From LMUY01 sp964242925 (lineage in GTDB: Bacteria; Pseudomonadota; Alphaproteobacteria; Acetobacterales; Acetobacteraceae), in NCBI GenBank assembly GCA_964242925.1, contig CAXTBW010000011.1, positions 1-60,789 of the forward strand: 60,789 nt of DNA, read 5' to 3'. Under the pieces are notes generated by a model. The model saw only the letters and a program-made list of their open reading frames with translations. It had not been told where the DNA came from and searched no databases. Below are positions 7,488 to 15,660 of this stretch, piece by piece. The position numbers and the translations under genes are program-made. How positions within the stretch are numbered: position 1 is the stretch's first letter; every line of letters begins with the position of its first letter.

Positions 7488-8942
7488 CTAGATGCGCCCG
7501 TAGGTGTCCTCGAAACGGACAATGTCGTCTTCGCCCAGATACGCGCCGGACTGCACCTCGATCAAGGTCAGCGGGATGCGGCCAGGGTTCTCCATGCGGT
7601 GCACCGTGCCGAGCGGCAGGTAGACGCTCTCGTTCTCGCGCACCATCACCTCCTCGCCGTCCCGGGTGACGATCGCGGTGCCGTTGACCACCACCCAGTG
7701 CTCGGCGCGGTGGAAGTGCTTCTGCAGGCTGAGCTTGTGACCCGGCGTGACCACGATGCGCTTCACCTGGAAGCGGTCGCCGGAGATCAGGCTCTCGTAG
7801 AACCCCCACGGCCGGTAGACGCGGTTGTGCGCCACCGCTTCCGGCCGGCCGGCGGCCTTCAGGCGGTCCACGATCTTCTTCACGTCCTGCGCGCGGTCGC
7901 GGTGCATGGCCAGCACCGCGTCCTCCGTCACCACGATGACGGCGTCCTTCAGCCCGACCACGGCGGTCATGATGCCGTCGCTGCGAGCGTAGCAATGGGT
8001 GGCGCCTTCCAGCAGCACGTCGCCGACCGCGACGTTGCCGGACGCGTCCTTGTTCCCCAGCTCCCACAGCGCGCTCCACGAGCCGACGTCGGACCACGCC
8101 AGGTCGGCCGGCACGGCGGCGATGCGGGCGGTGCGTTCGGCGACGGCGTAGTCGATGCTGATGGAGGGGCACTCGGCGAACGCGGCCGGGTCGAGCCGGA
8201 TGAAGTCCAGATCGTGCTTGGCGGCCTCCACCGCGCGGCGCACCGCGGCCAGCACGTCGGGGGCGTGCAGTTGCAGCTCCTCCAGCATGGTCTCGGCGGT
8301 GAACAGGAACATGCCTGCGTTCCACAGCGCGCCCGCGGCGACCAGCGCGGCGGCGCCGTCGGCGTCCGGCTTCTCCACGAAGCGGGCGACCGCGAACACG
8401 CCGGGCGCGCCGGGCAGCAGGTCGCCCAGTTCGAGGTAGCCGTAGCCCGTCTCCGGCCCGGTCGGCTTCATTCCCAATGTCACGATGCGGCCGGCGCGGG
8501 CGCCCGCGACCGCCTTGGCCAGGGTGGCGTGCAGCGCCTCGACGTCCTGGATCGCGGCGTCGGCGGGCATCACCCACAGCACCGCCTGCGGGTCGGTCTG
8601 CGCCGCCAGCAGCGCGGCGGCGGCCACGGCGGCGGCGGAGTTGCGGCCGACCGGCTCGAGAACGATGCGCGGGGACGCGATGCCAGCGTCGCGCAGCTGC
8701 TCGGCCACCACGAAGCGGTGCTCCTGGTTGCAGACCACCATCGGCGGCGTGAAGCCGGGCCGGCGCCCCCGCAGCGCCGTCTCGACGATCATCGAGCGGT
8801 CGTGGTTCAGCAAGCCCCAGAATTGCTTGGGGAAACTCTCGCGAGACACCGGCCAAAGCCGCGTGCCGGACCCGCCGGACAGGATGACTGGGATGACTGC
8901 GCCAACGGAGGCCGGGTCGGGTTGGGAGAGGGACAGGTCCAT
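7488..8942 (-). CDS. manC: Mannose-1-phosphate guanylyltransferase / mannose-6-phosphate isomerase
   Basis: Bifunctional enzyme making GDP-mannose. I take the ATG at 8942 (MDLSLSQPDPASVGAVIPVI) rather than one 20 codons upstream. The nucleotidyltransferase signature LSGGSGTRLWPVSRESFPKQ lies near residue 22, followed by VVCNQEHRFVVAEQL and EPVGRNSAAAVAAAALLA. The C-terminal cupin is the isomerase half: RPWGFYESLISGDRFQVKRI, then LQKHFHRAEHWVVVNGTA. The 484-residue length is normal. It is the first gene of the minus-strand GDP-sugar operon. Confidence 0.93.
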   Translation of the reverse strand: MDLSLSQPDPASVGAVIPVILSGGSGTRLWPVSRESFPKQFWGLLNHDRSMIVETALRGRRPGFTPPMVVCNQEHRFVVAEQLRDAGIASPRIVLEPVGRNSAAAVAAAALLAAQTDPQAVLWVMPADAAIQDVEALHATLAKAVAGARAGRIVTLGMKPTGPETGYGYLELGDLLPGAPGVFAVARFVEKPDADGAAALVAAGALWNAGMFLFTAETMLEELQLHAPDVLAAVRRAVEAAKHDLDFIRLDPAAFAECPSISIDYAVAERTARIAAVPADLAWSDVGSWSALWELGNKDASGNVAVGDVLLEGATHCYARSDGIMTAVVGLKDAVIVVTEDAVLAMHRDRAQDVKKIVDRLKAAGRPEAVAHNRVYRPWGFYESLISGDRFQVKRIVVTPGHKLSLQKHFHRAEHWVVVNGTAIVTRDGEEVMVRENESVYLPLGTVHRMENPGRIPLTLIEVQSGAYLGEDDIVRFEDTYGRI

Positions 8943-9070
8943 TACGGATTCCGAGCTACGAGAGGCGAGGCACCCGTAGCGGCGGCGGGAGCGCTTGTCC
9001 ACCGGCTGACCGCTTGCCGGGTTTGCCGGGCTCGCTCATGTTCGCGATGCAGCATGCCGGAGCCTTGACC

Positions 9071-10252
9071 ATGGACCGCCCGAACGACCTCCAAGCCGCC
9101 ATCGCGTCCCATGCCGAGGCGCTGCAGCCGACGCTGGTGGCGATCCGGCGGGACCTGCACGCCCATCCGGAGCTGGGCTTCACCGAGACGCGCACCGCCG
9201 GCGTGGTGTCCGCCGAGCTGACGCGGCTCGGCATCCCGCACCAGACCGGCATAGGCGGCACGGGGGTGGTCGGGACCATCGCGGGCGGCGTGCCGGGCGG
9301 CCCCACCCTGGTGATCCGCGCCGACATGGACGCGCTGCCGATCGAGGAGCGGACCGGGCTGCCGTTCGCCAGCGAGGCGCCCGGCCTGATGCACGCCTGC
9401 GGCCACGACCTGCACACCGCGACCCTGTTGGGTGTGGCCGAGGTGCTGGGCCGGCTGGCGCCGCAGCTGCGCGGCACGGTGCGCCTGGTGTTCCAACCGG
9501 CCGAGGAGCTTGGCGTCGGCGCGCCGGCGATGATGGCGGACGGCGTGCTGGACGGCGTCGCCATGGCGCTGGGCTTCCACAACAACCCGGAGATGCCGGT
9601 CGGCCGCTTCGGCGCCGCGCGCGGGCCCGCCATGGCCAGCGTGGACCAGTTCGAGATCACCGTGCACGGCCGCTCCGGCCATGCCGCCTACCCGCACAAC
9701 GCCGTCGACCCGGTGGTCGCCGCGGCCACGCTGGTGCTGCAGCTGCAGACGGTGGTCAGCCGCGAGCTGCGCCCGATCCGCCCGGCGGTGGTCACCGTGG
9801 CCGCGATCCACGGCGGGACCGCGTTCAACATCATCCCCGACGCCGTCATGCTGAAGGGCACCGTCCGCACTCTTGACGCCGAAACCCGCGACGCCGCCGA
9901 GCACGCCATCCGCCGCCTGTGCGAGGGCGTGGCGCTCGGCATGCGCGCCGTCATTGAAATGGTCTACGACCGCAAGACGCCGCCGCTGGTGAACGATGCC
10001 GGCCTGGTCGATCGCGCGTTCACCGCCATGCGCGCCCAGCTCGGCGACGTGGTGGACGACAACGAGCCGAGCCTGGGCGGCGAGGATTTCGCGTTCATGA
10101 CGGAAGCGGTGCCGGGCTTGCAGGTCTGGGTCGGCGCCGGCGCGCCCGGCCGCCACGACAAGCTGCACAACTCCGACTACCAGCCGGACGAGGGCTGCCT
10201 GGCCGGCGGGGTGCAGGCGATGTCGCGCATCGCGGTGGAGCTGCTGTCGTGA
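9071..10252 (+). CDS. M20 family metallo-amidohydrolase
   Basis: Zinc-dependent amidohydrolase of the hippurate/N-acyl amino acid hydrolase type. The ATG at 9071 has GGAG 9 bases upstream and gives MDRPNDLQAAIASHAEALQP. Motifs in order are RRDLHAHPELGFTETRTA, RADMDALPIEERTGLPFAS, MHACGHDLHTATLLGVAEVL, FQPAEELGVGAPAMM and GGEDFAFMTEAVPG. The 393-residue length is normal. The acyl substrate cannot be predicted. Its stop overlaps the next gene's GTG start by 4 bases, so the two are translationally coupled. Confidence 0.9.
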   Translation: MDRPNDLQAAIASHAEALQPTLVAIRRDLHAHPELGFTETRTAGVVSAELTRLGIPHQTGIGGTGVVGTIAGGVPGGPTLVIRADMDALPIEERTGLPFASEAPGLMHACGHDLHTATLLGVAEVLGRLAPQLRGTVRLVFQPAEELGVGAPAMMADGVLDGVAMALGFHNNPEMPVGRFGAARGPAMASVDQFEITVHGRSGHAAYPHNAVDPVVAAATLVLQLQTVVSRELRPIRPAVVTVAAIHGGTAFNIIPDAVMLKGTVRTLDAETRDAAEHAIRRLCEGVALGMRAVIEMVYDRKTPPLVNDAGLVDRAFTAMRAQLGDVVDDNEPSLGGEDFAFMTEAVPGLQVWVGAGAPGRHDKLHNSDYQPDEGCLAGGVQAMSRIAVELLS

Positions 10253-11229
10253 GGGTTTGCGTGTTCGGCGCCGGCGCGGTCGGCGGGCATGCGGCGGCGC
10301 GGTTGGCGCGGGGCGGCGCGGACGTGTCGGTGGTGGCGCGCGGCGCCCACTTGGCCGCGATGCAGGAACGCGGGCTGGAGGTTCGCGCGCCGGACGCGGC
10401 GTTCTCCGCCAAGGTGCGCGCCAGCGACAACCCGGCGGCGCTTGGCGTCCAGGACATCGTGCTGGTGACGCTGAAGGCGCCCGCGTTGCCCGCGATGGCC
10501 GCCGCCATCAAGCCGCTGCTGGGCCCGGACACAGCGGTCGCGTTCGCCATGAACGGCATCCCGTGGTGGTATTTCCACAAGGAGGGCGGCCCGCACGACG
10601 GCCACCGGCTGGACCGGATCGACCCCGGCGGCGCCGTGTGGGACGCGGTCGGGCCGCAGCGCGCGATCGGCGGCGTCGTGCACTCCGCCTGCACGGTGAT
10701 CGAGCCCGGAATCGTGGAGGTCGCCAACGCCAACAGCCGCGTCACCTTCGGCGAGCCGGACGGGTCGCTGTCGCCGCGGGCGGAAGCCCTGGCCGCCGCG
10801 CTGCGGGCCGGCGGCATCGGCAGCACGGCGGTGGCGGACATCCGCAACCGGGTCTGGGCCAAGCTGATGGTGAACATCAGCTCGGGTCCGCTCGGCGTGC
10901 TGACGCAGGCGCCCGGGTCCGAACTGTTCGCCGACCCGGCGGTGTGCGACGCCGTGCACCGCATCGCGCACGAGGTGACCGCGCTTGCCGCCGCGCTGGG
11001 CTGCGTGGTGGAGCCGAAGCCGGACGCGCAGATCGCCAACGCGCGCACGCTGCGCCACACCTCCAGCATCGTGCAGGACCTGCAGCTCGGCCGCCCGATG
11101 GAGGTGGACGCGATCTACACCGTCCCGCTCGAGATCGCTCGGCTGGTGGGCGTGCCGACGCCGACGCTGGACCTGCTGGTGGCGCTCACCCGCCTGCGCG
11201 CCAGCAGCGCCGGGCTTTACGACGGCTGA
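10249..11229 (+). CDS. 2-dehydropantoate 2-reductase family protein (PanE-like)
   Basis: The GTG start overlaps the preceding stop (GTGA). The 326-residue product begins with the nucleotide-binding motif MRVCVFGAGAVGGHAAARLA and contains VLVTLKAPALPAMAAAIKPL, VAFAMNGIPWWYFHKEGGP and the C-terminal helical substrate domain (RVWAKLMVNISSGPLGVLTQ, then DLQLGRPMEVDAIYTVPLEI). True PanE reduces ketopantoate with NADPH for pantothenate synthesis, but many homologues with FAMNGIPWWYF have other substrates. With an M20 hydrolase upstream, a catabolic role is equally possible, so no gene symbol is given. Confidence 0.85.
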   Translation: MRVCVFGAGAVGGHAAARLARGGADVSVVARGAHLAAMQERGLEVRAPDAAFSAKVRASDNPAALGVQDIVLVTLKAPALPAMAAAIKPLLGPDTAVAFAMNGIPWWYFHKEGGPHDGHRLDRIDPGGAVWDAVGPQRAIGGVVHSACTVIEPGIVEVANANSRVTFGEPDGSLSPRAEALAAALRAGGIGSTAVADIRNRVWAKLMVNISSGPLGVLTQAPGSELFADPAVCDAVHRIAHEVTALAAALGCVVEPKPDAQIANARTLRHTSSIVQDLQLGRPMEVDAIYTVPLEIARLVGVPTPTLDLLVALTRLRASSAGLYDG

Positions 11230-11283
11230 TGCCGGCTAAGCCGCAAAAACCACCCGTTCTCGCGAATCGCTGAAGCAACCATC

Positions 11284-11370
11284 CGTCATCGCGAGCCGCT
11301 GTTTCGCGGCGTGGCGATCCAGGGCGGCGCATTCGGTGCTGGCCGATGGATTGCTTCGTCGCAATGACGA
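11284..11370. repeat. Dispersed palindromic repeat (CATTGCGAG...GCAATCCA family)
   Basis: Starts CGTCATCGCGAGCCGC and ends GATTGCTTCGTCGCAATGACG, so the two ends are inverted copies. The centre has GGCGATCCAGGG as in the copy at 4443-4541. It lies between the convergent panE-like and Hint genes. Confidence 0.75.
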
Positions 11371-11381
11371 TGCGGCCGCGA

Positions 11382-12239
11382 TCAGGCTTCGCGCCGCGTC
11401 TCCAGGATCAGCTCCAGCCGCAGCGCGCGTCCGCGCCGGCCCGGCGGGATGCAGATGAACGCGTCCTCATCGAGCAGCCGCCCGTCGGAATGAAGCGGCA
11501 GGGTGATCCCGGCGCCGAACGAAGCCTCGTCCAGCGCCTCGCCGTCCAGCCAGGCGCCGCCCAGCACGCCGCCGGGCGACAGCAGGCGGATGCCCTGGCA
11601 CGCCGCCGGGACTGGCAGCTCGACGACCCCGTCCTGCTCCACACTGACCGTGATGAAGCTGCCCAGCCGCTGGCGCACGGCGCGGAGCACCGGTCCCCGC
11701 GTGACCAACGGGGCGCATGCCCGCCGCGCCCAACTCGCCGGGCGGCTCTCGTCGAAGCGCAGGCTGACGCAGGCGGTGTTCTCGAACATCGAGCGGTTGC
11801 CGCAGTCGAGCCAGCTCTCGGCGGGCAGGCCCTCGGCCAGCAGGATGTCGTGGCGGTCCAGCTCGACATGCCAGTATTCGACGCTGTCCACCGCCTCCTG
11901 CCGGATGCTGCCGCCGTTCAGCAGCAGCCGCATCGGGATCAGGACGCCTTCCACAAACACGGCGTGGTGCGGCGACAAGTATAGGTCCCGCGCCGGCAGC
12001 CCGCCGCCGAACGCCGCGGCGGCGATGCGCACCGGGTGGACCGCCTCCGGTTGCGCGAACCGGTCGCACCGCACGCGGCGCCGCCCGACCCAGCGCACCT
12101 CCGCCTCGCCGCGTCCGCACGCCGTCGGGACCACGTCGCCGGGCTTGAGCGTCTCGACCGGTCGGTCTCCTGCGACCGTGCGGATCAGCGTGCCACGCGC
12201 GAAGCAGGCAATCTGGCGTTGGTCGGGTGGAGGAGACAT
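11382..12239 (-). CDS. Hint-domain (hedgehog/intein-type) protein
   Basis: A 285-residue protein whose central ~130 residues match Hint-type autoprocessing domains seen in many alphaproteobacterial proteins. It has CFARGTLIRTVAGDRPVETL with the potentially nucleophilic Cys at residue 11, LKPGDVVPT, VHPVRIAAAAFGGGLPARDL, and YLSPHHAVFVEGVLIPMRLL with the conserved His. Only ten residues precede the catalytic Cys, so there is almost no N-extein. The C-terminal ~110 residues resemble no domain I know. Whether it processes itself is unknown. It is flanked by a repeat on one side and a poorly coding stretch on the other. Confidence 0.75.
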   Translation of the reverse strand: MSPPPDQRQIACFARGTLIRTVAGDRPVETLKPGDVVPTACGRGEAEVRWVGRRRVRCDRFAQPEAVHPVRIAAAAFGGGLPARDLYLSPHHAVFVEGVLIPMRLLLNGGSIRQEAVDSVEYWHVELDRHDILLAEGLPAESWLDCGNRSMFENTACVSLRFDESRPASWARRACAPLVTRGPVLRAVRQRLGSFITVSVEQDGVVELPVPAACQGIRLLSPGGVLGGAWLDGEALDEASFGAGITLPLHSDGRLLDEDAFICIPPGRRGRALRLELILETRREA

Positions 12240-12552
12240 AACGTCAATTCCTGGTCAAAACAACGTTGCGAAGTAGCGGCGCACCCCCATATCTCGCGTC
12301 TTGCTCACGATGTCGTCATCCAATTGGATGATATGAGAAGGTTTTGTCGACGCCGCCCGGACTGCCGCGTTGCGATCACCTGCACGGCGTGGGCCTGGGC
12401 GGCGACCAGCAAGGCTCTTCGCGCACCGCGAGGCGCGCCGTCGATGGCGTCGAGCACCTGGCCAATCTGGGCCTCGCCGACGTCTCGCATCGCCCCATCC
12501 TTTCCCTCCGGCAAGACTTGCATCAGCTTGCACCGTGACGAATGGACTAACG
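12240..12552. other. 313-base stretch without a confident gene
   Basis: Lies between the Hint gene (minus) and the DoxX-like gene (plus). It holds only the doubtful minus-strand ORF at 12305-12490 and the 5' regions of the two divergent genes. I see no repeat, RNA gene or clear promoter in it. Confidence 0.5.
12305..12490 (-). CDS. Possible small protein of 61 residues (doubtful)
   Basis: Reverse-strand ORF beginning MRDVGEAQIGQVLDAIDGAP and ending LLISSNWMTTS. The composition (amphipathic helix with balanced charge) is more protein-like than the other frames here. A GGAGGG lies about 15 bases before the ATG and GGGG closer to it. An ATG 11 codons upstream (12523) is an alternative. There is no recognisable family and it could be a chance ORF. 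Confidence 0.28.
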   Translation of the reverse strand: MRDVGEAQIGQVLDAIDGAPRGARRALLVAAQAHAVQVIATRQSGRRRQNLLISSNWMTTS

Positions 12553-12972
12553 ATGCAGACCAGCCTCGAGCGCAACCGTGCCCTCTCCCGCGCCGTGCTC
12601 GCCACGATCTATTTCGTGGCGGGCGTTGCGCATTTGTCGACACCCTCGACGTTCCTGCTGATCACCCCGTCCTGGGTGCCGTTCCCGCGCGAGGTCATCC
12701 TCGGCACCGGGCTTTGCGAGCTGGCCGGGGCGGGGGGCCTGCTGTCGCCGCGCTTGCGCCGGGCCGCAGGAGTTGGGTTGGCGCTATATGCAGTCTGCGT
12801 GTTCCCGGCCAACATCAAGCACGCGATAGACGGGCTGCCCGCCGGCCAGGTGCAGCTCGGCTGGTGGTACCACGCCCCCCGGCTGGCGCTGCAGCCGGTG
12901 CTGGTCTGGTGGGCGCTGTTCGCCGGCGAGGTGGTGAGCTGGCCGTTCGCGCGCCGCGCCGCCCGCGCTTAG
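12553..12972 (+). CDS. DoxX-like small membrane protein
   Basis: A 139-residue protein with about four hydrophobic segments: LSRAVLATIYFVAGVAHLST, a GLCELAGAGGLLSPRLRRAA loop region, VGLALYAVCVFPANIKHAID, and a final segment rich in Trp and Leu. The AGVAHL and GxxELAGAxGLL patterns are typical of the DoxX/DoxX-like family of inner-membrane proteins, whose biochemical role is mostly unknown. The start ATG at 12553 is chosen because it precedes the first membrane segment closely. It stands alone and ends just before the 13001 repeat. Confidence 0.72.
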   Translation: MQTSLERNRALSRAVLATIYFVAGVAHLSTPSTFLLITPSWVPFPREVILGTGLCELAGAGGLLSPRLRRAAGVGLALYAVCVFPANIKHAIDGLPAGQVQLGWWYHAPRLALQPVLVWWALFAGEVVSWPFARRAARA

Positions 12973-13000
12973 CCCGTCGGGCTGATCCATCTTGATCATC

Positions 13001-13134
13001 GTCATGCCAGGGCTTGACCCTGGTAGCCACGGCGTCCCAACTGCGCTGGCGCATCCGGATTGCGTGCGAAAGCGCCAACGAGGCCCTACGTCATAGGCCG
13101 CGCCCCGTGGATGCCAGGGTCAAGTCCTGGCTGA
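13001..13134. repeat. ~134-bp palindromic repeat, copy 1 (MITE-like)
   Basis: The ends are inverted: GTCATGCCAGGGCTTGACC at the left and CCAGGGTCAAGTCCTGGC at the right. A second copy in the same orientation, similar over its whole length, lies at 29486-29622. The interior shares GGCGCATCCGGAT, CGAAAGCGCCAACG and CGCGCCCCGTGGAT. The right end overlaps the 3' end of the next gene and supplies its stop codon (TCA at 13120-13122 read on the minus strand). No transposase is present, so it would need one in trans if mobile. Confidence 0.8.
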
Positions 13135-14817
13135 CGAGTTGACCGGGCGCACGGCATACAGCGGCAACGTGCCGAACCCCTTGGCCAGCGGAACCCGGCC
13201 GGCATAATCGCAGGCGATCCCCGCGTCCGGCGTCAGCGCCGCCTCGCAGGCGAACGCCTCGGTCGCGTAGATCGAACCGGGCGGCGTGATCGGCTCGATG
13301 CGCGCGGCCCGGGTCATCGTGCGGCCGGCGAACTTCGCCACCCGTTGAACCTGATCGAACACGGCGTGCAGCCCGCCGAAATCCATCGCCAGCCGGGGCG
13401 CCAGGAGGCTCCCGGTCGATGGCGCGGCGGCGGCGCGCAATGCGAAGGCGCAGCTTGCCGCGTCGGCCGGGCCCTCGAACACGAGCTGCACCGCGTCGCC
13501 CCATGCGTTTCGATACAGCGGCGCGGCGGCGTCCACCACCCGGCCCATCGCCGCCAGCGGGCCGTCGTAGAACGCCAGCAGCGCCGCGTCGTCCAACTCG
13601 CTGAACCGCGGCATATCGCCGAACAGCACGGCCTTGGCGGTGCGCTGCGCAATCTGCTCGGCCGACGCGCCGGACTTCGGGCGGCGCGGCCAGGGGCTTT
13701 CGATCACCACCGTCCGCTCCCCGGCCGCCCTCCAGCTCGCGACGTCGGCCGCGGTGCCGGCCGGTCCCGGGCCACCTCCGCCGTCCCAGACCGCCAGTTG
13801 CCAACAGGGCGATTGCAGCCGCCCCGCATGCAGGCGGGCCAGACCCATCGCGCGGCGCGACCCCAGCGAGTAGTCCAAATCGTCATTGTGCACGCTGTCC
13901 AGCACCTCGAGCGTCACCCGCGCCAGCACCGCGGCGTATCGCGCCACCCACGCTTCCCCGCCGGGGCGCACCGACTGCTCCAGGTAGATCTCGGGCGGAA
14001 ACGGCAGCACCGCCGTCACCGCGGCGCCCAAGTCCAGCAGCATCTCCGCCACCACGATGTCGGCGCCCGCCGCCAGGCCGCCGAACGCGAACCCGACCGG
14101 CGCCAGCAACGGCGCCAGCCTCGCCCGCAGACCGGTCTCGTCGGCGTCGGCGCCCGGGATCAGGCCGCAGAAATGGATCGTCTGCGGGATCACCAGCGCG
14201 TCCGCCAACCCGGCATCGGCGCCCAGCAGCGGCGCCTCCCAGGCGAGTTGGCGGCGCGTTGTCGCGCGGCGCGACAGGTCTGCCCCGGCCCGTTGCTCCG
14301 CCTTCGCCAGCCAGGGCGCCGCGGCGGGGTCGCCCATCAGGAACGCCGCTTCCGCATGCGTCGCCGCGGACCAGTAGTCGCCGGCATCGGGCAGGGCGCG
14401 GACGAGCGCGGCCAGGCTGCGCGCGCGCTCCGGCTGCCCGGCCAGCAGCGCCATCGCGGCGGCGTTCACGCCATACCAACCGTCGCCGTGGCGTTCCCAC
14501 AGCGCGGCATACCCGGCGCCCGCCGCCGCGGCGTCGGCCGGGTCGCGGCTGTCCAGCGCGGCGTCCTTCAGCAGGCGCGGCCGCAAGCCGGCGATCTCCC
14601 GATCCGCGGAGCTATCCAGATCCAGGCGGGTGGACAGCGCCAGCGCGGAGGAGGTGGCGCCCGCCCGCGCCAGGGTCAGCACGGCCAGGTGGCGCATGCG
14701 GTCGCTGTCCAGCCCGGCCGCGAGGGCCGCCATCGCGGCGTCGTGCGCCGACAGGAACAGGCCGCGCGCGTGCAGCTCGTCCACCGCCCGCAGCGCGTCC
14801 GCCGCCTCCGCCGTCAC
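13120..14817 (-). CDS. TPR-S-like / SLOG-like / class III cyclase-homology protein, paralogue 1
   Basis: A 565-residue soluble multidomain protein. Residues ~80-195 resemble the TPR-S (MAP3K TRAF-binding-like) helical domain, with WYGVNAAAMALLAGQPERAR, DAGDYWSAATHAEAAFLMGD and TTRRQLAW. Residues ~212-345 look like a SLOG-type Rossmann domain: IHFCGLIPG, then FGGLAAGADIVVAEMLLDLG and AVTAVLPFPPEIYLEQSV. Residues ~395-560 are a class III nucleotide-cyclase homology domain with both metal aspartates (D401 in LFGDMPRFSEL, D441 in NAWGDAVQLVF) and R506. The purine-selecting position is Asn437 and the usual catalytic Asn is Thr502, so activity is doubtful. It lies 21 bases after the Crp-like gene and is probably co-transcribed. 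Its last five codons and stop come from the flanking repeat. Confidence 0.78.
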   Translation of the reverse strand: MTAEAADALRAVDELHARGLFLSAHDAAMAALAAGLDSDRMRHLAVLTLARAGATSSALALSTRLDLDSSADREIAGLRPRLLKDAALDSRDPADAAAAGAGYAALWERHGDGWYGVNAAAMALLAGQPERARSLAALVRALPDAGDYWSAATHAEAAFLMGDPAAAPWLAKAEQRAGADLSRRATTRRQLAWEAPLLGADAGLADALVIPQTIHFCGLIPGADADETGLRARLAPLLAPVGFAFGGLAAGADIVVAEMLLDLGAAVTAVLPFPPEIYLEQSVRPGGEAWVARYAAVLARVTLEVLDSVHNDDLDYSLGSRRAMGLARLHAGRLQSPCWQLAVWDGGGGPGPAGTAADVASWRAAGERTVVIESPWPRRPKSGASAEQIAQRTAKAVLFGDMPRFSELDDAALLAFYDGPLAAMGRVVDAAAPLYRNAWGDAVQLVFEGPADAASCAFALRAAAAPSTGSLLAPRLAMDFGGLHAVFDQVQRVAKFAGRTMTRAARIEPITPPGSIYATEAFACEAALTPDAGIACDYAGRVPLAKGFGTLPLYAVRPVNSSART

Positions 14818-14838
14818 GGCTTGCCTGTCAAGGCCGCG

Positions 14839-15525
14839 TCACGGCTCCAGAAGCGCGCGCAACGCCGGCTCGTTGCGGATGGTGACCTGGGCGCGATCGG
14901 TGTCGTACTGCACGATGTCGGACGCGCGCCACGCGTTCAGCACGGTGATGATGCTGCGCGTCGTCGTGCCCAGCAGGTCCGCCAGGTCCGGCTGCTTGAG
15001 GCGCGAGCGCAGCACGACCCCGTCCTCGGTGCGTCGCCCCTGCAGCGAGCCGAGATACAGGATTTGCCGGGCCAGCCGCACCTCGACCGTCTCGAACGTC
15101 GCGTCCTGGAACAGCGCAAAGGTGCGTCGCAGCCGGGCCGACATCATGCGCGCCAGCGCGATGCCCAATTGCGGCGTTTCCCCAAGCACGCCCATGAAGG
15201 TGGCGCTGCCGATGCGCATCAGCCGCACCCGGCCCTCGGCCACCGCCGAGGCGGTGCGCACGCCGCCGTCGATCACGCCGATCTCGCCGAAGATGTCGCC
15301 GGCCGCGAACACCTCCACCATCAGCCGCTTGCTGCGCCGGTCGATCGCGCCGATGCGCACGACGCCTTCGCCGCCGACGATCGCATACAGCGCGTCCGCC
15401 GGGTCGTCCTGGGTGAAGATCTCGGCGCCGTTGCGCGGCTCGATGATGCTGCCCGCCCGCTCGAGCCGGAGCAGCGTGTCCTCGGGCAGGGTCTCGAAGA
15501 TGCGGATGCGGGAAAGCGGGCTCAC
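14839..15525 (-). CDS. Crp/Fnr-family cyclic-nucleotide-responsive regulator
   Basis: A 228-residue two-domain regulator. The N-terminal cNMP-binding domain contains GDIFGEIGVIDGGVRTASAV: Glu81 and Arg90 are the expected ribose- and phosphate-binding residues, and Thr91 after the Arg is the residue that favours cGMP in some family members. The C-terminal winged helix has KQPDLADLLGTTTRSIITVL (~178-197). No FNR-type cysteine cluster is seen. The start is taken as GTG at 15525 (VSPLSRIRIFETLPEDT) because upstream sequence in this frame is not protein-like. It heads an operon with the cyclase-like gene and is divergent from the HD phosphodiesterase-like gene, 135 bases away. Confidence 0.87.
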   Translation of the reverse strand: MSPLSRIRIFETLPEDTLLRLERAGSIIEPRNGAEIFTQDDPADALYAIVGGEGVVRIGAIDRRSKRLMVEVFAAGDIFGEIGVIDGGVRTASAVAEGRVRLMRIGSATFMGVLGETPQLGIALARMMSARLRRTFALFQDATFETVEVRLARQILYLGSLQGRRTEDGVVLRSRLKQPDLADLLGTTTRSIITVLNAWRASDIVQYDTDRAQVTIRNEPALRALLEP

Positions 15526-15660
15526 TGGTGGTGCAAGCGCCCTGTGAAGCGGGGAGAGGCAACCAGACCACGGGGGCGGCGGCGGTTCAAGCGCAAATCG
15601 TTGCGATGCCGGCGCGAGGCCGGTTGCGCGATTGCGGGGCGGGTGGGTAGTGAGTGCACG

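Noticed and set aside
6498..9068. 856-residue plus-strand open frame
   Set aside because: Antisense shadow of gmd and manC; no recognisable domain and an extreme His/Arg/Gln composition.
15526..15660. Crp-type operator (TGTGA-N6-TCACA) between the Crp-like and HD genes
   Set aside because: Looked for on both strands; only isolated half-site-like GTGA words are present, so no operator can be claimed.
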